A DNA stretch of 64,000 nt from Gerris lacustris (Eukaryota; Arthropoda; Insecta; Hemiptera; Gerridae). Under the pieces are notes generated by a model. That model made no database searches, was not told the origin of the DNA, and worked only from the letters and a program-made list of their open reading frames with translations. This document shows positions 1 through 12,000 of this stretch, piece after piece; position 1 is the first letter of the stretch; every line of letters begins with the position of its first letter. The DNA lies in NCBI GenBank assembly GCA_951217055.1, contig OX578286.1, forward strand, positions 15,091,050-15,155,049. The letters run 5' to 3'. A program made the position numbers and the translations under genes.

Positions 1-1731
1 AAATTATCGCACTAATAAATAATTATATTCGCTTATAACTTTTAAACTAATTAATGGAATTTCATCGGTTTTTTTATAATTGTTCCTTAATTCTTTCCGG
101 TTCCAACGATATGCTATATGTCAAAAACCTATTTATACTTTCAGTATTATTAAAAGTTTAAAAATTAAAAAATTTATAACTTCAAAATGGCGGCCAATAT
201 CACAATGAAATTTAGTGGGCTTGTTTGTCATACAGAGAGGTACATTCGAGCCAAATTTCAACTCGATCAGGACCATTTTCGATTTATTACAATTTTTTTA
301 AATTTTTGCTGACTCAGAAAACTGGGTTCAAGATGGCGGAAAAAGTTGATTTTCCGGGCGGCACAACTACAGGTTAGGAATGATTTTTCTGCCAAGTTTC
401 AACTTTCTAGGTTAAATACCTTGGGCGCTACGATGATAACACACATACACACACACATACATACACACACACATACATACACACACACATACATACGTCA
501 TGCTGAAAACCACTCAGGAGGTCTTAAAAACACCTAAACCGGATAATTCCGTTGAAATCTCGAAAAAAATACTTTTCCTACTATTAGTAGTAAGGAAAAG
601 TAAAAAGTAAACAAGTAATTAGGATTCCTCCAAACCGACGAAATCAAAATTATAATGATACCTCCAAAAAAAAATTATAGATGGCCAAACTAATATTAAT
701 TTTTCACAACATTTAAAAACAATTGTCAATAAAAATTGTATAACGTTTTTCTTTATTTTTAATCAAATGAGTCCACTCCTCATCTAGAAAAATTATTTTG
801 ATTTTAATTGTTGTTCAATTCAATGATGACCATTATTAAAATTACCCTTATTCAACATCCAACTATCAATCTCTAACAAAAAAATACTTTTAACATATTC
901 AAATAGCATAACAACGAAATCGATTTTACGATACATAGAGGACTAAAGCTTAAAGCTTCCCATCCCATAGATATATAAAAGATAGATAATATTAAAATGT
1001 TTTACTCATAAATGTATCAAGTGCCTTTTTGTTTAATGAAAAATATATAATATGATATCATATAACAAAGAGTTATCCTTGAGTGAAACCCTTTATCAGT
1101 TACAGCTCCACACTTTGTTAAAATTTTAAAATTTAGACATTTCAGTCTCTCCACTCCGATATTTTATCTTTCGAAAGAGGTAAATATTTGTCTATTGAAT
1201 ATACAAGTTACATTATACAAATTCGTTCCTCTCCGTCAACATATTTTTTTAAAAAGCAGGATTATCCCTTTCTTCTCAAGATTCAAGTTTCAAGCGAAGC
1301 ACTTAGATATGTAAAATAGATGCTTATAGACTCTCCAAGCTTTAAGAGAAAATTACATTATAAATTTGAATAATTTATAAACTACACATTATACATTATT
1401 TTCTCGTAAAAAATTGTTATCATTAAAGTATTTGCAGACATCATAAAAATGTTCTATTTTCTTCCAAAAATAATTTATTACTCATTAAAGCCGTGAAACT
1501 TCTCCTTAAGTATATATCATTATAGAAGAAATAAACTTATTAATATAATTGATTAAGATAAAGGTGTCTATATTATGATAGAATTCATCTTTGACATTGT
1601 TAAATTTAACATAAAATTATTCAGTAAATAATCTAAGTTAACAGTGTAGTGTACAGAAGTTATGATATAAACGAAAACAAACAAATAGATTACTTTAACA
1701 CATAATACGCCATTTAAATAGCAATAAAAAA
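1..1731. other. Repeat fragment, microsatellite and AT-rich DNA
   Basis: 1-540 holds a repeat piece with 'aaaatggcggccaatat' and 'gccaaatttcaactcgatcag' phrases, shared with other repeats in the window (around 9600, 23500 and 24900), ending in an (ac)n/(acatac)n microsatellite at 438-497. 541-1731 is AT-rich with no gene, tRNA or clear repeat structure visible. Confidence 0.5.
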
Positions 1732-2566
1732 TAGTACATTACGCGTCGAGTGCGGAAAGTAGCATTTTGCATGCGAGTGTGGAGTTTGCACCCGAGCGAT
1801 AGCGAGGGTGGTAAAACCACACGAGCAATGCAAAATGCCGTTTTCGCACGAGTTGCGTACCGTACTTTATCTACGATTGTTAGATTTAAATAATAAATAC
1901 AGAAAAAAATAAACTTCCTGTATACAAGTTCGTATTTCTCTTTTGATGAAGATAACATTAATTCATTAGTTGTATTTTGTGCCGAATTATTTCGGGAGGC
2001 GTATTATTCTCCTCATATTCGTCATAATCATTTATCTACGATTGATACGAAATATAAACATTATGCCTCTGTTTAGATGAGTAGAAAGTGATTCTTTTCG
2101 TAGCAACGTATTCATTGCGCATCGCGTTTCATAACCGTGCGACAAGGTGAGGAATTCTTCCCCTTAACGCACGATTAGCGAGTTTGTTTACATTTACCAA
2201 AACTTATTTGCTGTATGTTTAATTAAAGTAACTGTTTATATCGAGTTTTTAGTGAAAAACAATAAGTGATTTAAGTGATTATGACGAAATGAGGAGAATA
2301 ATACACCTCCCGAATTAATTAATTCAATGAATTAATGTCATCTTAATCAAAAGAGAAATACGAACTTACATACAGGAAGTTTATTACATTTTTTTTCTGT
2401 ATTTATTATTAAAATCCACAATCGTAGATAAAGTACGGTACGCAACTCGTGCGAAAACTGCATTTTGCTTTGCTCGTGTGGTTTTACTACCCTCGCTATC
2501 GCTCGGGTGCAAACTCCACACTCGCATGCAAAATGCTACTTTCTGCACTAGACGCGTAATGTACTA
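1732..2566. mobile_element. Recombinase-fragment element: complete copy (2031-2566) abutting an inverted partial copy
   Basis: The right part is a complete + strand copy of a 0.54-0.57 kb element. The left part (1732 to about 2029) is the 3' 300 bp of the same element in reverse, so the whole is a large imperfect palindrome. Each 3' end carries a GC-rich hairpin module of about 135 bp built on 'cacccgagcgatagcgaggg' and 'gcattttgcatgcgagtgtg'. The coding piece in this copy is broken (ATG changed to ATA, plus deletions). Confidence 0.75.
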
Positions 2567-2689
2567 TTAAATCACTCATTGATTTTCACAAAAAACTTGA
2601 TATTATAAAAGTTACTTTTTTTTTACCTCCGTCCTGTAATAACCCTGGTAGTTGATCGGGACTAACCCCCCCCCCCCCCCCCCCCCAAA

Positions 2690-2920
2690 AAAGTTACTTT
2701 TATTAAACAAACAGCAAATTAGTCTTGTTAAATGTAAACAAACTCACTAATCGTGCGTAAAGCTGAAGAATTCCTCTTCTTTACCGCACTAGTGTGGTAA
2801 AGAAGAGGAATTCTTCAGAACTATGAGACGCGCATGCGCAATGAATACAAGTACTTAAATAATCACTTTCTACGCATCTAAACAGAGATACAATGTTTAT
2901 ATTTCGCAGCAATCGTAGAT
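2690..2920 (-). mobile_element. Recombinase-fragment element, 5' partial copy
   Basis: Minus-oriented 5' end of the same element, joined head-to-tail to the copy that begins at 2921. It contains a perfect 56-bp inverted repeat around CTAG (2763-2818) and a perfect NRF1-type palindrome CGCGCATGCGCA (2829-2840). It follows a 21-base poly-C run at 2666-2686. Confidence 0.7.
2763..2818. repeat. 56-bp hairpin inside the recombinase-fragment element
   Basis: Arms 'ctgaagaattcctcttcttt' and its complement pair almost perfectly around a CTAG centre. The same hairpin is at 11037-11092 in another copy and is decayed in the copies near 2145 and 3535. Confidence 0.85.
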
Positions 2921-3676
2921 AATAGTACATTACGCTTCTAGTGCGGAAAGTAGCATCTTGCATACGAGTGTGGAGTTTACACCCGAGCGACAGCGAGGGT
3001 AGTAAAAGCTCACGAGTTGCGTACCGTACTTTATCTACGATTGTTAGATTTCAATAATAAATACAGAAAAAAATATTTAATAAACTTCCTGTACATAAGT
3101 TCATATTTCTCTTTTGATAAAGATGGCATTAATTCATTAGTTGTATTTTGTGCCGAATTAATAATTTCGGGAGGCATATTATTCTCCGCATTTTCGTCAT
3201 AATGACATAAATCAATCATTGTTTATCACTAAAAACTCGATATAAACAGTTACTTTAATTAAACAAACAGCATATTAGTTTTGTTGAATGTTAACAAGCT
3301 CGCTAATCGTGCGTTAAACACGGTTAACACGCTCAAGCCATTTGCACAAACTGGTTTGCGCAAGTCAGTTTGTGCAAATGGCTTGAATGAAATAGACATT
3401 CAGTTTTGCTTGCGCAAACTTCATGCCTGTGTTTGTGTTTGCACTCAACGATTTACTTGCACAAACTGGCTTGTACAAGCCAGGTTTGTGCAAATAGCTT
3501 GAGCGTGTAAACGGGCCTTTTTTAAAGGTAAAGTATTCTTCTTTTTACCGCACTAGGGCGGAAAAAAGAGGAATTATGAAACACGCATGCTCAATGAATA
3601 CAAGTATGTAAAGAATCGCTTTCTACGCATCTAAACAGAGATGCAATGTTTATATTTCGTATCAATCGTAGATAAA
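2921..3676 (-). mobile_element. Recombinase-fragment element, full-length copy with nested MITE
   Basis: Minus-strand copy running from 'atctacgattgatacgaaat' (near 3676) to 'gcgtaatgtactatt' (2921). Its coding remnant (about 3219-3031) reads PPEIINSAQNTTNELMPSLS then KEKYELMYRKFIKYF. The N-terminal pattern ELMPSxSKEKYExxYxKF is what precedes the SAM-like core domain in Crypton-type tyrosine recombinases, as I recall the family. It is interrupted by a foldback at 3323-3513. Confidence 0.65.
3323..3513. mobile_element. Foldback MITE nested in the recombinase-fragment element
   Basis: TIRs 'acacgctcaagccatttgca' and its complement; internally it is made of repeated 'caaactgg/cttgygcaag' motifs, so nearly the whole 190 bp folds back. 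The flanks are the interrupted halves of the host element. No coding capacity. Confidence 0.75.
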
Positions 3677-3929
3677 TGAAATTATTGTACATTTAAGGCA
3701 AAAACAATTAACAAAAAATGGGTATAACGCATAATATTCGTTAAGATATTATCTTAATGTAACAAAAAGATTTGGTAGAAATTAAGTCTTAAAATGGACA
3801 AAACTCCTCAAGAGGTGCCACCCTATAATTATCCGTTCCGGAGATTGTGTATTTTTTTTAGAATTGAAGACGAAAAATTGTAATTCTTATGCTTACAACT
3901 CTCTATTTTCAATTTTAAACCTCACATAT

Positions 3930-4345
3930 TCAGAAAGAGCTTATAGTTTCCTGTATTACAAACAATTTCCTAGTTGAAGCGAGCGTAAGCGAGCTTCTTA
4001 CATTCAACAAACTATGCATCTTGTCTGTCTCTCTGTCAGTAACGTTTATGTGTCCACCGATAACTTGAGTAAAAGTTGACCGATTTATTTGAAATTTGGT
4101 ATACATGTTCCTCTTACTAATACTCAGGCTAAGTTCGTTAGGCAGCATGATCCGTCCAAGAGTTCGCGCGCAACGCTCGCGTAAACGAGAGGTTCAAAAA
4201 TTAAATTGGAATTTCAGGACGGGAAAAGATTCTATCATCATCTATTCGATGAGACGAACTTTTTTTAAATAACATTTCTTTGGAAAACCAACAGCGACAC
4301 CGCTAAGGATTAATAAAGATCGCTAAAACTATTAAAGCGGACCTA
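3930..4345 (-). repeat. Dispersed repeat family Q, copy 1 (minus)
   Basis: Shares 'cgatctttatcacttcatag', 'cattggtaaaatgaacatgt' and 'ccaaatttcatcaaaatcgg' blocks with 8105-8450 and 44840-45300. No TIR is seen; the tail phrases resemble 3' ends of insect non-LTR or SINE repeats. It contains a gcgagcgtaagcgagc motif like the core of the array at 25184. Confidence 0.6.
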
Positions 4346-5479
4346 AATGTTTATAATAGAGAAAACAACCTTTTTACCGATATCTTACGTTCTAACGTAT
4401 CGATTTTAATAAAACTTCATATACACCATCTAATGCACAGTTGTAACACGCATGCAAAATTTCAATTCGATACATGCAGTAGTTTTTTTGTAGCGAAGTG
4501 ATACATTTTATAATAATTGAAAAGGAGATATGTGGTTATAGGAATAGTAAGAATGCGGGGAGGTTCCCTTACTACTAGCCGCTGTACTACTACTATACCC
4601 ATTATCCATCAACTCATCATGATTCATGATTATCAATTTTTTCAATATTCAATTCATATCTATACGCTCGCTTCAATGATAGAGCCACGCGATGCTAGTG
4701 CTATCGTCGTTCTATATATTCCGATAGGGCCATTCTCAATTTTGTTTTAATACCTTAAGACTGTCAAAGCATTGCTTTCGTGAAATAAATGATAAATTCG
4801 TGAAATAAATGAATATTTTTTTTTTTCTAAATTGATACTACTACTCATGTAAAAAACAACATAAAATAAAGGGAAAAATTAAATAAATTAGACAATAAGG
4901 GCGGTTTCACACTAGCTGTCGCTTGTCACACTGGGCAGACACATTTAAGTGAAACAGTCTTAAAGGGTCTTAATAAAGCATGAATAAACTACGTGATAAG
5001 ACGTAAGCAATGTGCCACACTACTATTTTTTGTTTTTTTTCTTGTTTTTTTTACTACTGTTTTTAAAATTATTATATATACCTTACAAATGGTGTACTTA
5101 TTCTCTTTTGGACGTTCTACTTTGTTTCTTAAGAAGAGAGAAATATAAAAATTGTCTGTTTCTGAGCCCTCATTATTTTATTGTTATGATGATATTTTTT
5201 TGTCAAGTAAAAATGATAACCTAGAACAGGTCCTGAAACCTTATTACGCATAAATGTTTGTCTGAAGTTGACAATTCCACCTTTTTAAATCTTTTATATT
5301 AAATACACTTTTGTTTGTGTGCTTGTTTGTTTGTCGTTGCCTGCCATCAAAATCTTTTGGAGGACCAATTATTAATCCTTTTCCAGTCATCCTATCGAGC
5401 TGGAACTTGGCACATACACTCTATACCAATACAAAGATATTTTAACATATTATTATTGTATTTTTAATAAATGAATTTT
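4346..5479. other. Gene-free AT-rich stretch
   Basis: Short open frames only, without codon bias or splice context. I see no RNA gene, TIR element or tandem array here. Confidence 0.4.
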
Positions 5480-5730
5480 TACTTTCTCATATAAAGAGAA
5501 AGATGGCGCGAAAATGCGTTTTTGATATTTTATGGATTTACACATTTTGAGGTCCCCAGAGTCCAAAAAATGTCGCTTGTCGTCTGTCTGTGGAGACGAC
5601 TGGTGCCTAAACGATTGGGTCTAAACTTGACGAAATTTGGCATACTTATTCAGAAAAATCATCTCGAAATCGATAAATTAATTTTAGCTCTAAATTTGGG
5701 GGCGCTACCCCCTCTCTGACCGATTTTTTT
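5480..5730 (+). repeat. Dispersed repeat family R1, copy
   Basis: Begins with a short palindrome 'ctttctcatataaagagaaag' core and continues 'gatttacacattttgaggtc', 'ctgtggagacgactgg' and 'gacgaaatttggcatac'. The same module order occurs at 24165-24700 (+), 23790-24110, 30640-31060 (-) and 43780-43980 (-). Confidence 0.65.
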
Positions 5731-6495
5731 AAAAGAATTTATACAAATATTTACGCATGCACAACCATAATGCATGAATATAAATGATTTTTAATAAAAA
5801 CTTGTTTTTACAGGCTAGTATTATTTACTTTTAAGAAATATAGAACTATTTTCTTTTTAGGGGGGGAGGGAGAAATTTCATCCCTTTCTGAATATTTTTG
5901 TCAACGCAAATGTTTAGCGTTGATGTAGATCGGCCGTGTAATAGATCGTATTCAAAAACTATTTAGGGGTACTTATGACTGAATTCTCCTTCGCAGAAGA
6001 AAGTTGCCTTTCATTTAAAACTAAAATTTGCATGCATCAACTTTTAAGTCAAATAAGACTTGGCAATACAACTGCAATATGCAAAAAAGATACACATATT
6101 CGACATGAATAAGCACTGCCTGGCTTGTAGCGACTCCGCACACGATACGCTAATAAAAACTTTTAATTCTATTGCCCAAAGTTTTCTGAATTAAGATAGA
6201 AATTTCTCAAAAACTCATTTCACAACTTTTCTCCTCTCCTGTTAGGTTAGAAAAGAAGTTGTGAAATGATTCCTGACCTAAGTTAATAGTAATGAAATTG
6301 ATCAAATTCATAATTATATTATTCAGGTAATCAAAATAAAATCTAAACTCCAAATTTTAACATTAGAAAAAGAAGTTATTTTAATTTGTTTTATTTGTTA
6401 TAGCTATTGCAGTATTTTAATTTCATGAAATCTTTATATCTGAATTATGTTTAATTTCTCTTTCTGCACAAATACTGCAATTTTATTGAAGAATG
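5731..6495. other. Gene-free stretch
   Basis: AT-rich. Only a short hairpin (about 6219-6270, arms 'tcatttcacaacttttct' and complement) stands out. Confidence 0.4.
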
Positions 6496-7211
6496 TATTT
6501 TATCTACTCACGGCTGCAAAATTAAGCATTGTTGTACTGTTTTCAATCTGCAAAATGTCATTTTTCTTGATTCTTTTGTAACATGTCAAAAAAACACGCA
6601 GAAAAATAATAAAGTGTCAGCAAAATATCAAAGTGTCAGCAAAAGTTCAAAGTGTCAGCAAAATAACAAACAGGCTGTAACATTTATAGTAAATTTTACT
6701 ACAAAAAGGTTACTACATCGCAGGTTATAAACACTCCCACATTGTTCATTTTTATATATTTAAGCGTATTATTCTGCTTTATATTTATATCTTTTTTGAA
6801 AATAACAAATAATTATATTAATAAAACAAATTTTATTATTTTAAAATATCGCTAAAAATTGAGATAATAAGCATCTATTCATAAAAATGTCAAAAAGTGA
6901 CAACACTGAATTCGTCTTGCCTTTGTTTTGTTTTCTTGAGGACTCTAACTTTCGTTTTTTTTACAACTTTAATTTCATTAAATCTTTTATATATTAAAAA
7001 GGGAATATAATAATTAGTGTAATTTTTCTGCCGTTAGTAGATAAAATATTGTATGTAACTATGCAGCAAAAGAAATATTCCTGACTCATTTAAAGATTAA
7101 CTGCTTCGGTTACACCTTAGCAGGTAATTAACCTAAGCTAAAATTAAAACCTTAAGCTAAAATTAATTTTAGCAGCAAAATGGAATTTTGCTGCCTAGTT
7201 ACATAAATAAC
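6496..7211. mobile_element. Composite foldback family M, copy A
   Basis: Two successive inverted repeats: IR1 'tattttatctactcacggct' at 6496 with its partner ending at 7048, and IR2 'tatgtaactatgcagcaaaa' near 7052 with partner 'ttttgctgcctagttacata'. Three ~22-bp direct repeats containing 'aaagtgtcagcaaaa' lie at about 6609-6665. The same architecture recurs at 20783 and 45950. No transposase. Confidence 0.65.
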
Positions 7212-8104
7212 TATAATATGTTATGTTATAAATAAAGAGGTCTGCGCACCTCCCACCTCCCTCTTAAACAAATACATTATTTTTAATACATAACAGGACA
7301 CATCCCTGTACTAAGGATCTCGCCAAAATTTAATCTAAACCGTGCCATCGATATACCCCTGTGTAGGGGACGGTGATAGAAGAAGAAGAATAAGCCAAGA
7401 TCGAAAGGGTTTGTTAAGGTTTACCCTTCCTTTTGAGCGCCATGGGCGCTTGGACCACGGTTCTTATTATAAAAATATACAATTGGCTAAGAGTCTCCAA
7501 ACTACTAAGGCCCACGGGCCAACACTGGCCCGCGTGCACCACCAATCTAGTCCGCCAAGTTAATTTTGATTGCATTGTAAAATTTACAATCTTATTAAAT
7601 CATATACAAAACAAGGAAGACCAATTAAGGAACGCAATAACAGACTAATTAAATTGGACATAATAACTGTAATTGTTCATATGAGATTTATCCTATATCA
7701 AATCATATTTACCCTATCACAAATTGAAATTGAACATTTTAATTATTATTAATGAGATTTATATAGCTGTAACTTTCATCTGACAATCGTTCAACAGAAA
7801 ATTTCGAGTATTGCTCGAAACTTGAAAAATCGCGTCAGAACTTTTTTTACACATCTAAGCCAACGTACTGCAGTGTAATTAAGTTATTTAGGTAAGTAAT
7901 TTTTTCCAATCTCTTCAATAAACTCAAGGAATTATAATAAAATAACCGAACGGCGTACTTCCCCGCGCCCTACACGCCAGATATCTGACTTGCCGTCTAG
8001 TTCCAATACGAAATAGTCTGCCAATTAGTGTGGCACATAGCTTCCTCGCATCCAAACATGTACTTTATTATTATATTAACATTCAAATTATTGTTATATT
8101 GTTT
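7212..8104. other. Gene-free stretch upstream of repeat Q
   Basis: No gene supported. 7320-7560 is more GC-rich and contains overlapping short frames without family resemblance; it may be a repeat fragment ('gccatcgatatacccctgtg' recurs in part near 46935). Confidence 0.4.
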
Positions 8105-8590
8105 ATTGTGTAAAAACTATTAATAGTTTTAGCGATCTTTAACACTTCATAGCGTGTCGCTGTTGGTTTTACTAAAAAATTGTATTTGAAAAAAATGTTT
8201 GTCTCATTGAATAGATAAGTTAGATTTTTTTCCCGACCTAAAATTCAACTTTTAAATTTGAAGTTCACGTTTACGCGATCGTTGCTCGTAAACGCTTGGA
8301 CATATAACGTTGTCCAACGAACTCGTCCTGGGCATTGGTAAAATGAACATGTATACCAAATTTCATCAAAATCGGACGACATTTACTCAAGTTATCGTCG
8401 CACGTTTCATAATTCGCGGACACACAGACCGACAGACAGACAGACAGACACGAGACCAAAAATGTTCCCTGATGTCTGAAACGGATTTCTGTCTTGGAAT
8501 TTTTAAAATCGGAGGCATAAAAGTTTTCGTTCTCAAAAGTGAACACAATGCTTCCGTTACCTTCGGTAAGCTCGGAAGCTAAAACAATAA
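8105..8590 (+). repeat. Dispersed repeat Q, copy 2, ending in a (gaca)n tail and hairpin
   Basis: Contains the Q blocks, then a 'cagacagacagacagaca' tail at 8424-8448 and the palindrome 'gcttccgttaccttcggtaa' + 'gctcggaagc' (8551-8580). The hairpin is identical at 9821-9850 and recurs in part at 16218, 19510 and 41983. Confidence 0.6.
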
Positions 8591-8918
8591 CACGAACAAC
8601 AAAGTAATTTAAAACTACAGTACATTGGTATGATGAGGTAGCTAGGTCTTGGCCCTTAGGACTTAGTGGAAAAGTCAGTGTGGCCCTTAGGCCCTTATAG
8701 GCTAATAAGTTTGGAGACCCCTGGTCTAAGGCATATTATAACATAGATCTTAAGACCTAATCTAAACTTACCATTCTTATATAAATGTATAATGTAATTC
8801 TTCCAGTTCTTCCACAATTATCTGGCGCTAGTCTAATACTAATATATTATAAATACATATCTCTAAATGTTTCCAACATTATATTGTTTAACACAATATG
8901 TATATTTGACTTGTTTAG
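8591..8918 (+). other. Stretch immediately upstream of coding exon 1
   Basis: If the acceptor at 8917-8918 is real, this is the end of an intron following a non-coding exon. A TATA/initiator arrangement cannot be told from AT-rich background. The promoter of the coiled-coil gene is not located. Confidence 0.3.
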
Positions 8919-8928
8919 GTAACGGAAG

Positions 8929-9006
8929 ATGGGACTTACGTGGAGCAGCGTGCCACCTGAAGAAGGCCAGAATACAGCTTCCGAAAACTCTGAAACATCA
9001 TCAACA
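8929..9006 (+). CDS. Coiled-coil gene, coding exon 1 (start exon)
   Basis: Encodes 26 residues starting MGLTWSSVPPEEGQ. The acceptor-like 'tgtttag' ends at 8918, so the exon probably starts at 8919 with ten untranslated bases; an in-frame TAA at 8920-8922 makes this ATG the first possible start in the exon. The donor ACA|gtaggt at 9007 leaves phase 0, matching the next exon. This implies a non-coding exon further upstream that I cannot locate. It is the least certain of the three exons because it is short and not conserved to my eye. Confidence 0.55.
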
Positions 9007-12000
9007 GTAGGTTTTATTATTTATTATAAGAATATATATTTCACAATATACAAAAACGATGTATTTAAATATATTTTAATAATAGTAATCCATGACGAAA
9101 CAGCAAGGTAGATGGATTGGGCCTGCCAATTGGCTTAACCACCACACCACTAAATCAACCTTTCAGGGGTACACTTGTCTCTCTCATGGGTACACAGTGA
9201 GCCAAATTGGTTGAAACTTAAATCTCCCCCTCTGGAGTCTTGAAGTTTGCGATTTACTATAAAAAAAAAAAAAGAAAAAAGAAATCTCCAAACAATATGT
9301 ATATGTAGGACGTTTTCATTATTAAAATTTTACGTTTTTCCTTTACCTTCCGGAACCACTGTGATTATTCTGAAGAGCGAAATGTTTTTGTCTCCAATTT
9401 CAAAAATGACTGAACAGAAATCTGTTGGTCTCGTGCCTGTTTGTCCTTTAACATTTTTACGAATCACCATGCCTTTAATCTTAGTTAAAACGATGGTAGG
9501 GTCACCATTAGCCCATTGTTAGTCCCATAGAAGTTTCAAACTTCTGCCCCCTATTGATTTATGGGGGCAGAAACGAACGAGTATAATGAGTTGGGCTTTG
9601 AAAAATTTGTTTGTCTAACGATAACTGAAACGACTTTGATTGGATTTGAAAGAAATTTGGCACACAGGTGCATCTCATTATTTGTGACAACTATGGTTAA
9701 AAAAATTTCATATTCAACTGCATTTTGAAAAACAAAATGGCCGACATTAGGGTGTTATTAAAGTTTTTGCTCGTGTAGCAAAACAAATGCTCACATAGCA
9801 TAAACTTTTGATCACATAGCTTCCGTTACCTTCGGTAAGCTCGGAAGCAAAACACTTTTTTGGACTCAGAAAATTTTGCCCCATCACAATATTTTCTACG
9901 AATGGTCTCATGCAGAGGCGTAGCTAGGGTTTGCAGCCACCAGAAAAAAATGGGTATCGCTCCCTCTATCGATGTGAATGTGAACCGAACAAACCCGACG
10001 AGCAAAAGAAAAGAAAAAACAGGAATGCCCGGGAAAAGCCGAACACAATGTAGTCTTAGTGTAAGCTAGTGGACACGTATCGTATAATGAGACAAATTTC
10101 TATGTATGACTAGAGAGGTTAATATATGCCGTAACAGTCAGCGTAGCAGTCTTTCACTCATTATACTAACACTTACACTGAAGATGATAAAAATGTCGAA
10201 ACGCGCATGTTCAATTATATAAAATTTTGGTGACAATATTGTTGTGTTACTTTTTATATTAACCTCTGTAATTATGAAGTGGTACCCCCGAAACCTCAGT
10301 CAAAACAACCAATTATAGATTTCTACGTTAAGATCATAGATGTTAATAAAGTCTTAAGATATGAGTATTAAAAAGAATCCATAAAAATAATGTGACCTAA
10401 CTGGGAATTGAAACCTGTGTGTGTGTTTGAACAATTCTACTTCGACGGGTCAAATTTATTTTCATTCAACGTTAAATGTGCAATACATCAAAATCGAAAT
10501 AATGTGGCATCACAATACTCTATATGCATCACATTCTCTATATGCAAACCCAAACCAAGTAGATGAGAAAGTGTAAAGGGAGTACTAAATTTTTCCACTC
10601 CTTATTCATTGACTCCATTGAATGAAAACCATTGTGATCCATTTGAATCCATTTTCTCCAGAACAACTCTGTGAGTCTCCATCCTCCCGAGTGTTTTCCT
10701 GAGTCCACTCCATTCACAATAGCAGCCAAGTTCAACTTATTAATTATTTTAATTAGCCAGGTATGTATTTTCTGGAAAATTAAATAGCATTTTCACATGA
10801 ATAAAGAAATAACTTCTCAATTAGAGAAACAATCTAACTTTATTACTTATAATTAATTAGTGTAATTTTCCTTATCACAATATTACAACTGGATTCACAA
10901 ACGTTTGAAGATCCCCCACAGTGAAAAAAATTGTTTTATCTACGATTGATACGAAATATAAACATTGTATCCCTGTTTAGATGCGTAGAAAGTGATTCTA
11001 CGTACTTGCATTCATTACGCATGCGCGTCTCATAGTTCTGAAGAATTCCTCTTCTTTACCACCCTAGGGCGGTAAAGAAGAGGAATTCTTCAGCTTTACG
11101 CACGATTAGCGAGTTTGTTTACATTTAACTAAACTAATTTGCTGTTCTTTTATTAAAGTAACTGTTTATATCGAGTTTTTAGGGAAAAACAATGAGTGAA
11201 TCAAGTGACTTTGACGAAAATGTGGAGAATAATAGTCCTCTTGAAATAATTAATTTGGCACAAAATACAACTCAAGAATTAATGCCATCTTATCAAGATA
11301 CAGATACGAACTTACATACAGCAAGTTTATTTTTTTCTGTATTAATTATTTAAATCTAACAATCGTAGATAAAGTACGGTACGCAACTCATGCGAAAACG
11401 GCATTTTGCATTGCTCGTGTGGTTTTACTACCCTCGCTGACGCTCGGGTGCAAACTCCACACTCGCATGCAAAATGCTACTTTCCGCACTCGACGCGTAA
11501 TGTAATATTTCAATGTGTTTTTTGTTATTAAAAATACTTTACGTGAAAAATAAATAACTGACTCTAGCTGTATCTAAATAAATGACCCTAGCTTAATCTA
11601 GACACTAATGAAATATTTAAATAACATTGAACCCTGCAAGCATTTTCTTAAGAAACAAAATTCAACTTATTTCTGACTTAATTGATGGCAAATATCAATC
11701 TTATATTATTATAATTATAAGATTTCTTTTATAAACTTTTTTAATTTTTTATGTAAACAGAGCTCCTTAAGGTACTTTTAGGAACTTATCCCATACATAA
11801 TTATGCTATATAAGTATACATATATACGGAATATTTTATATTTTACTCAGTTTCCTTCATTATAGACAACACTCTTGCCAATTTGACTTGTCCTTTGTAG
11901 CTTGATACTACCGCAATACTTATATGTCATGCGGGTTGCACATATTCATATTTTTTATAATAATTTTCAACACTTTTATCGATCCAACAAACTTAAACAA

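Noticed and set aside
7342..7752. Overlapping 60-73 codon frames as a small gene
   Set aside because: Three overlapping frames without codon bias, splice sites or family resemblance, adjacent to repeats.
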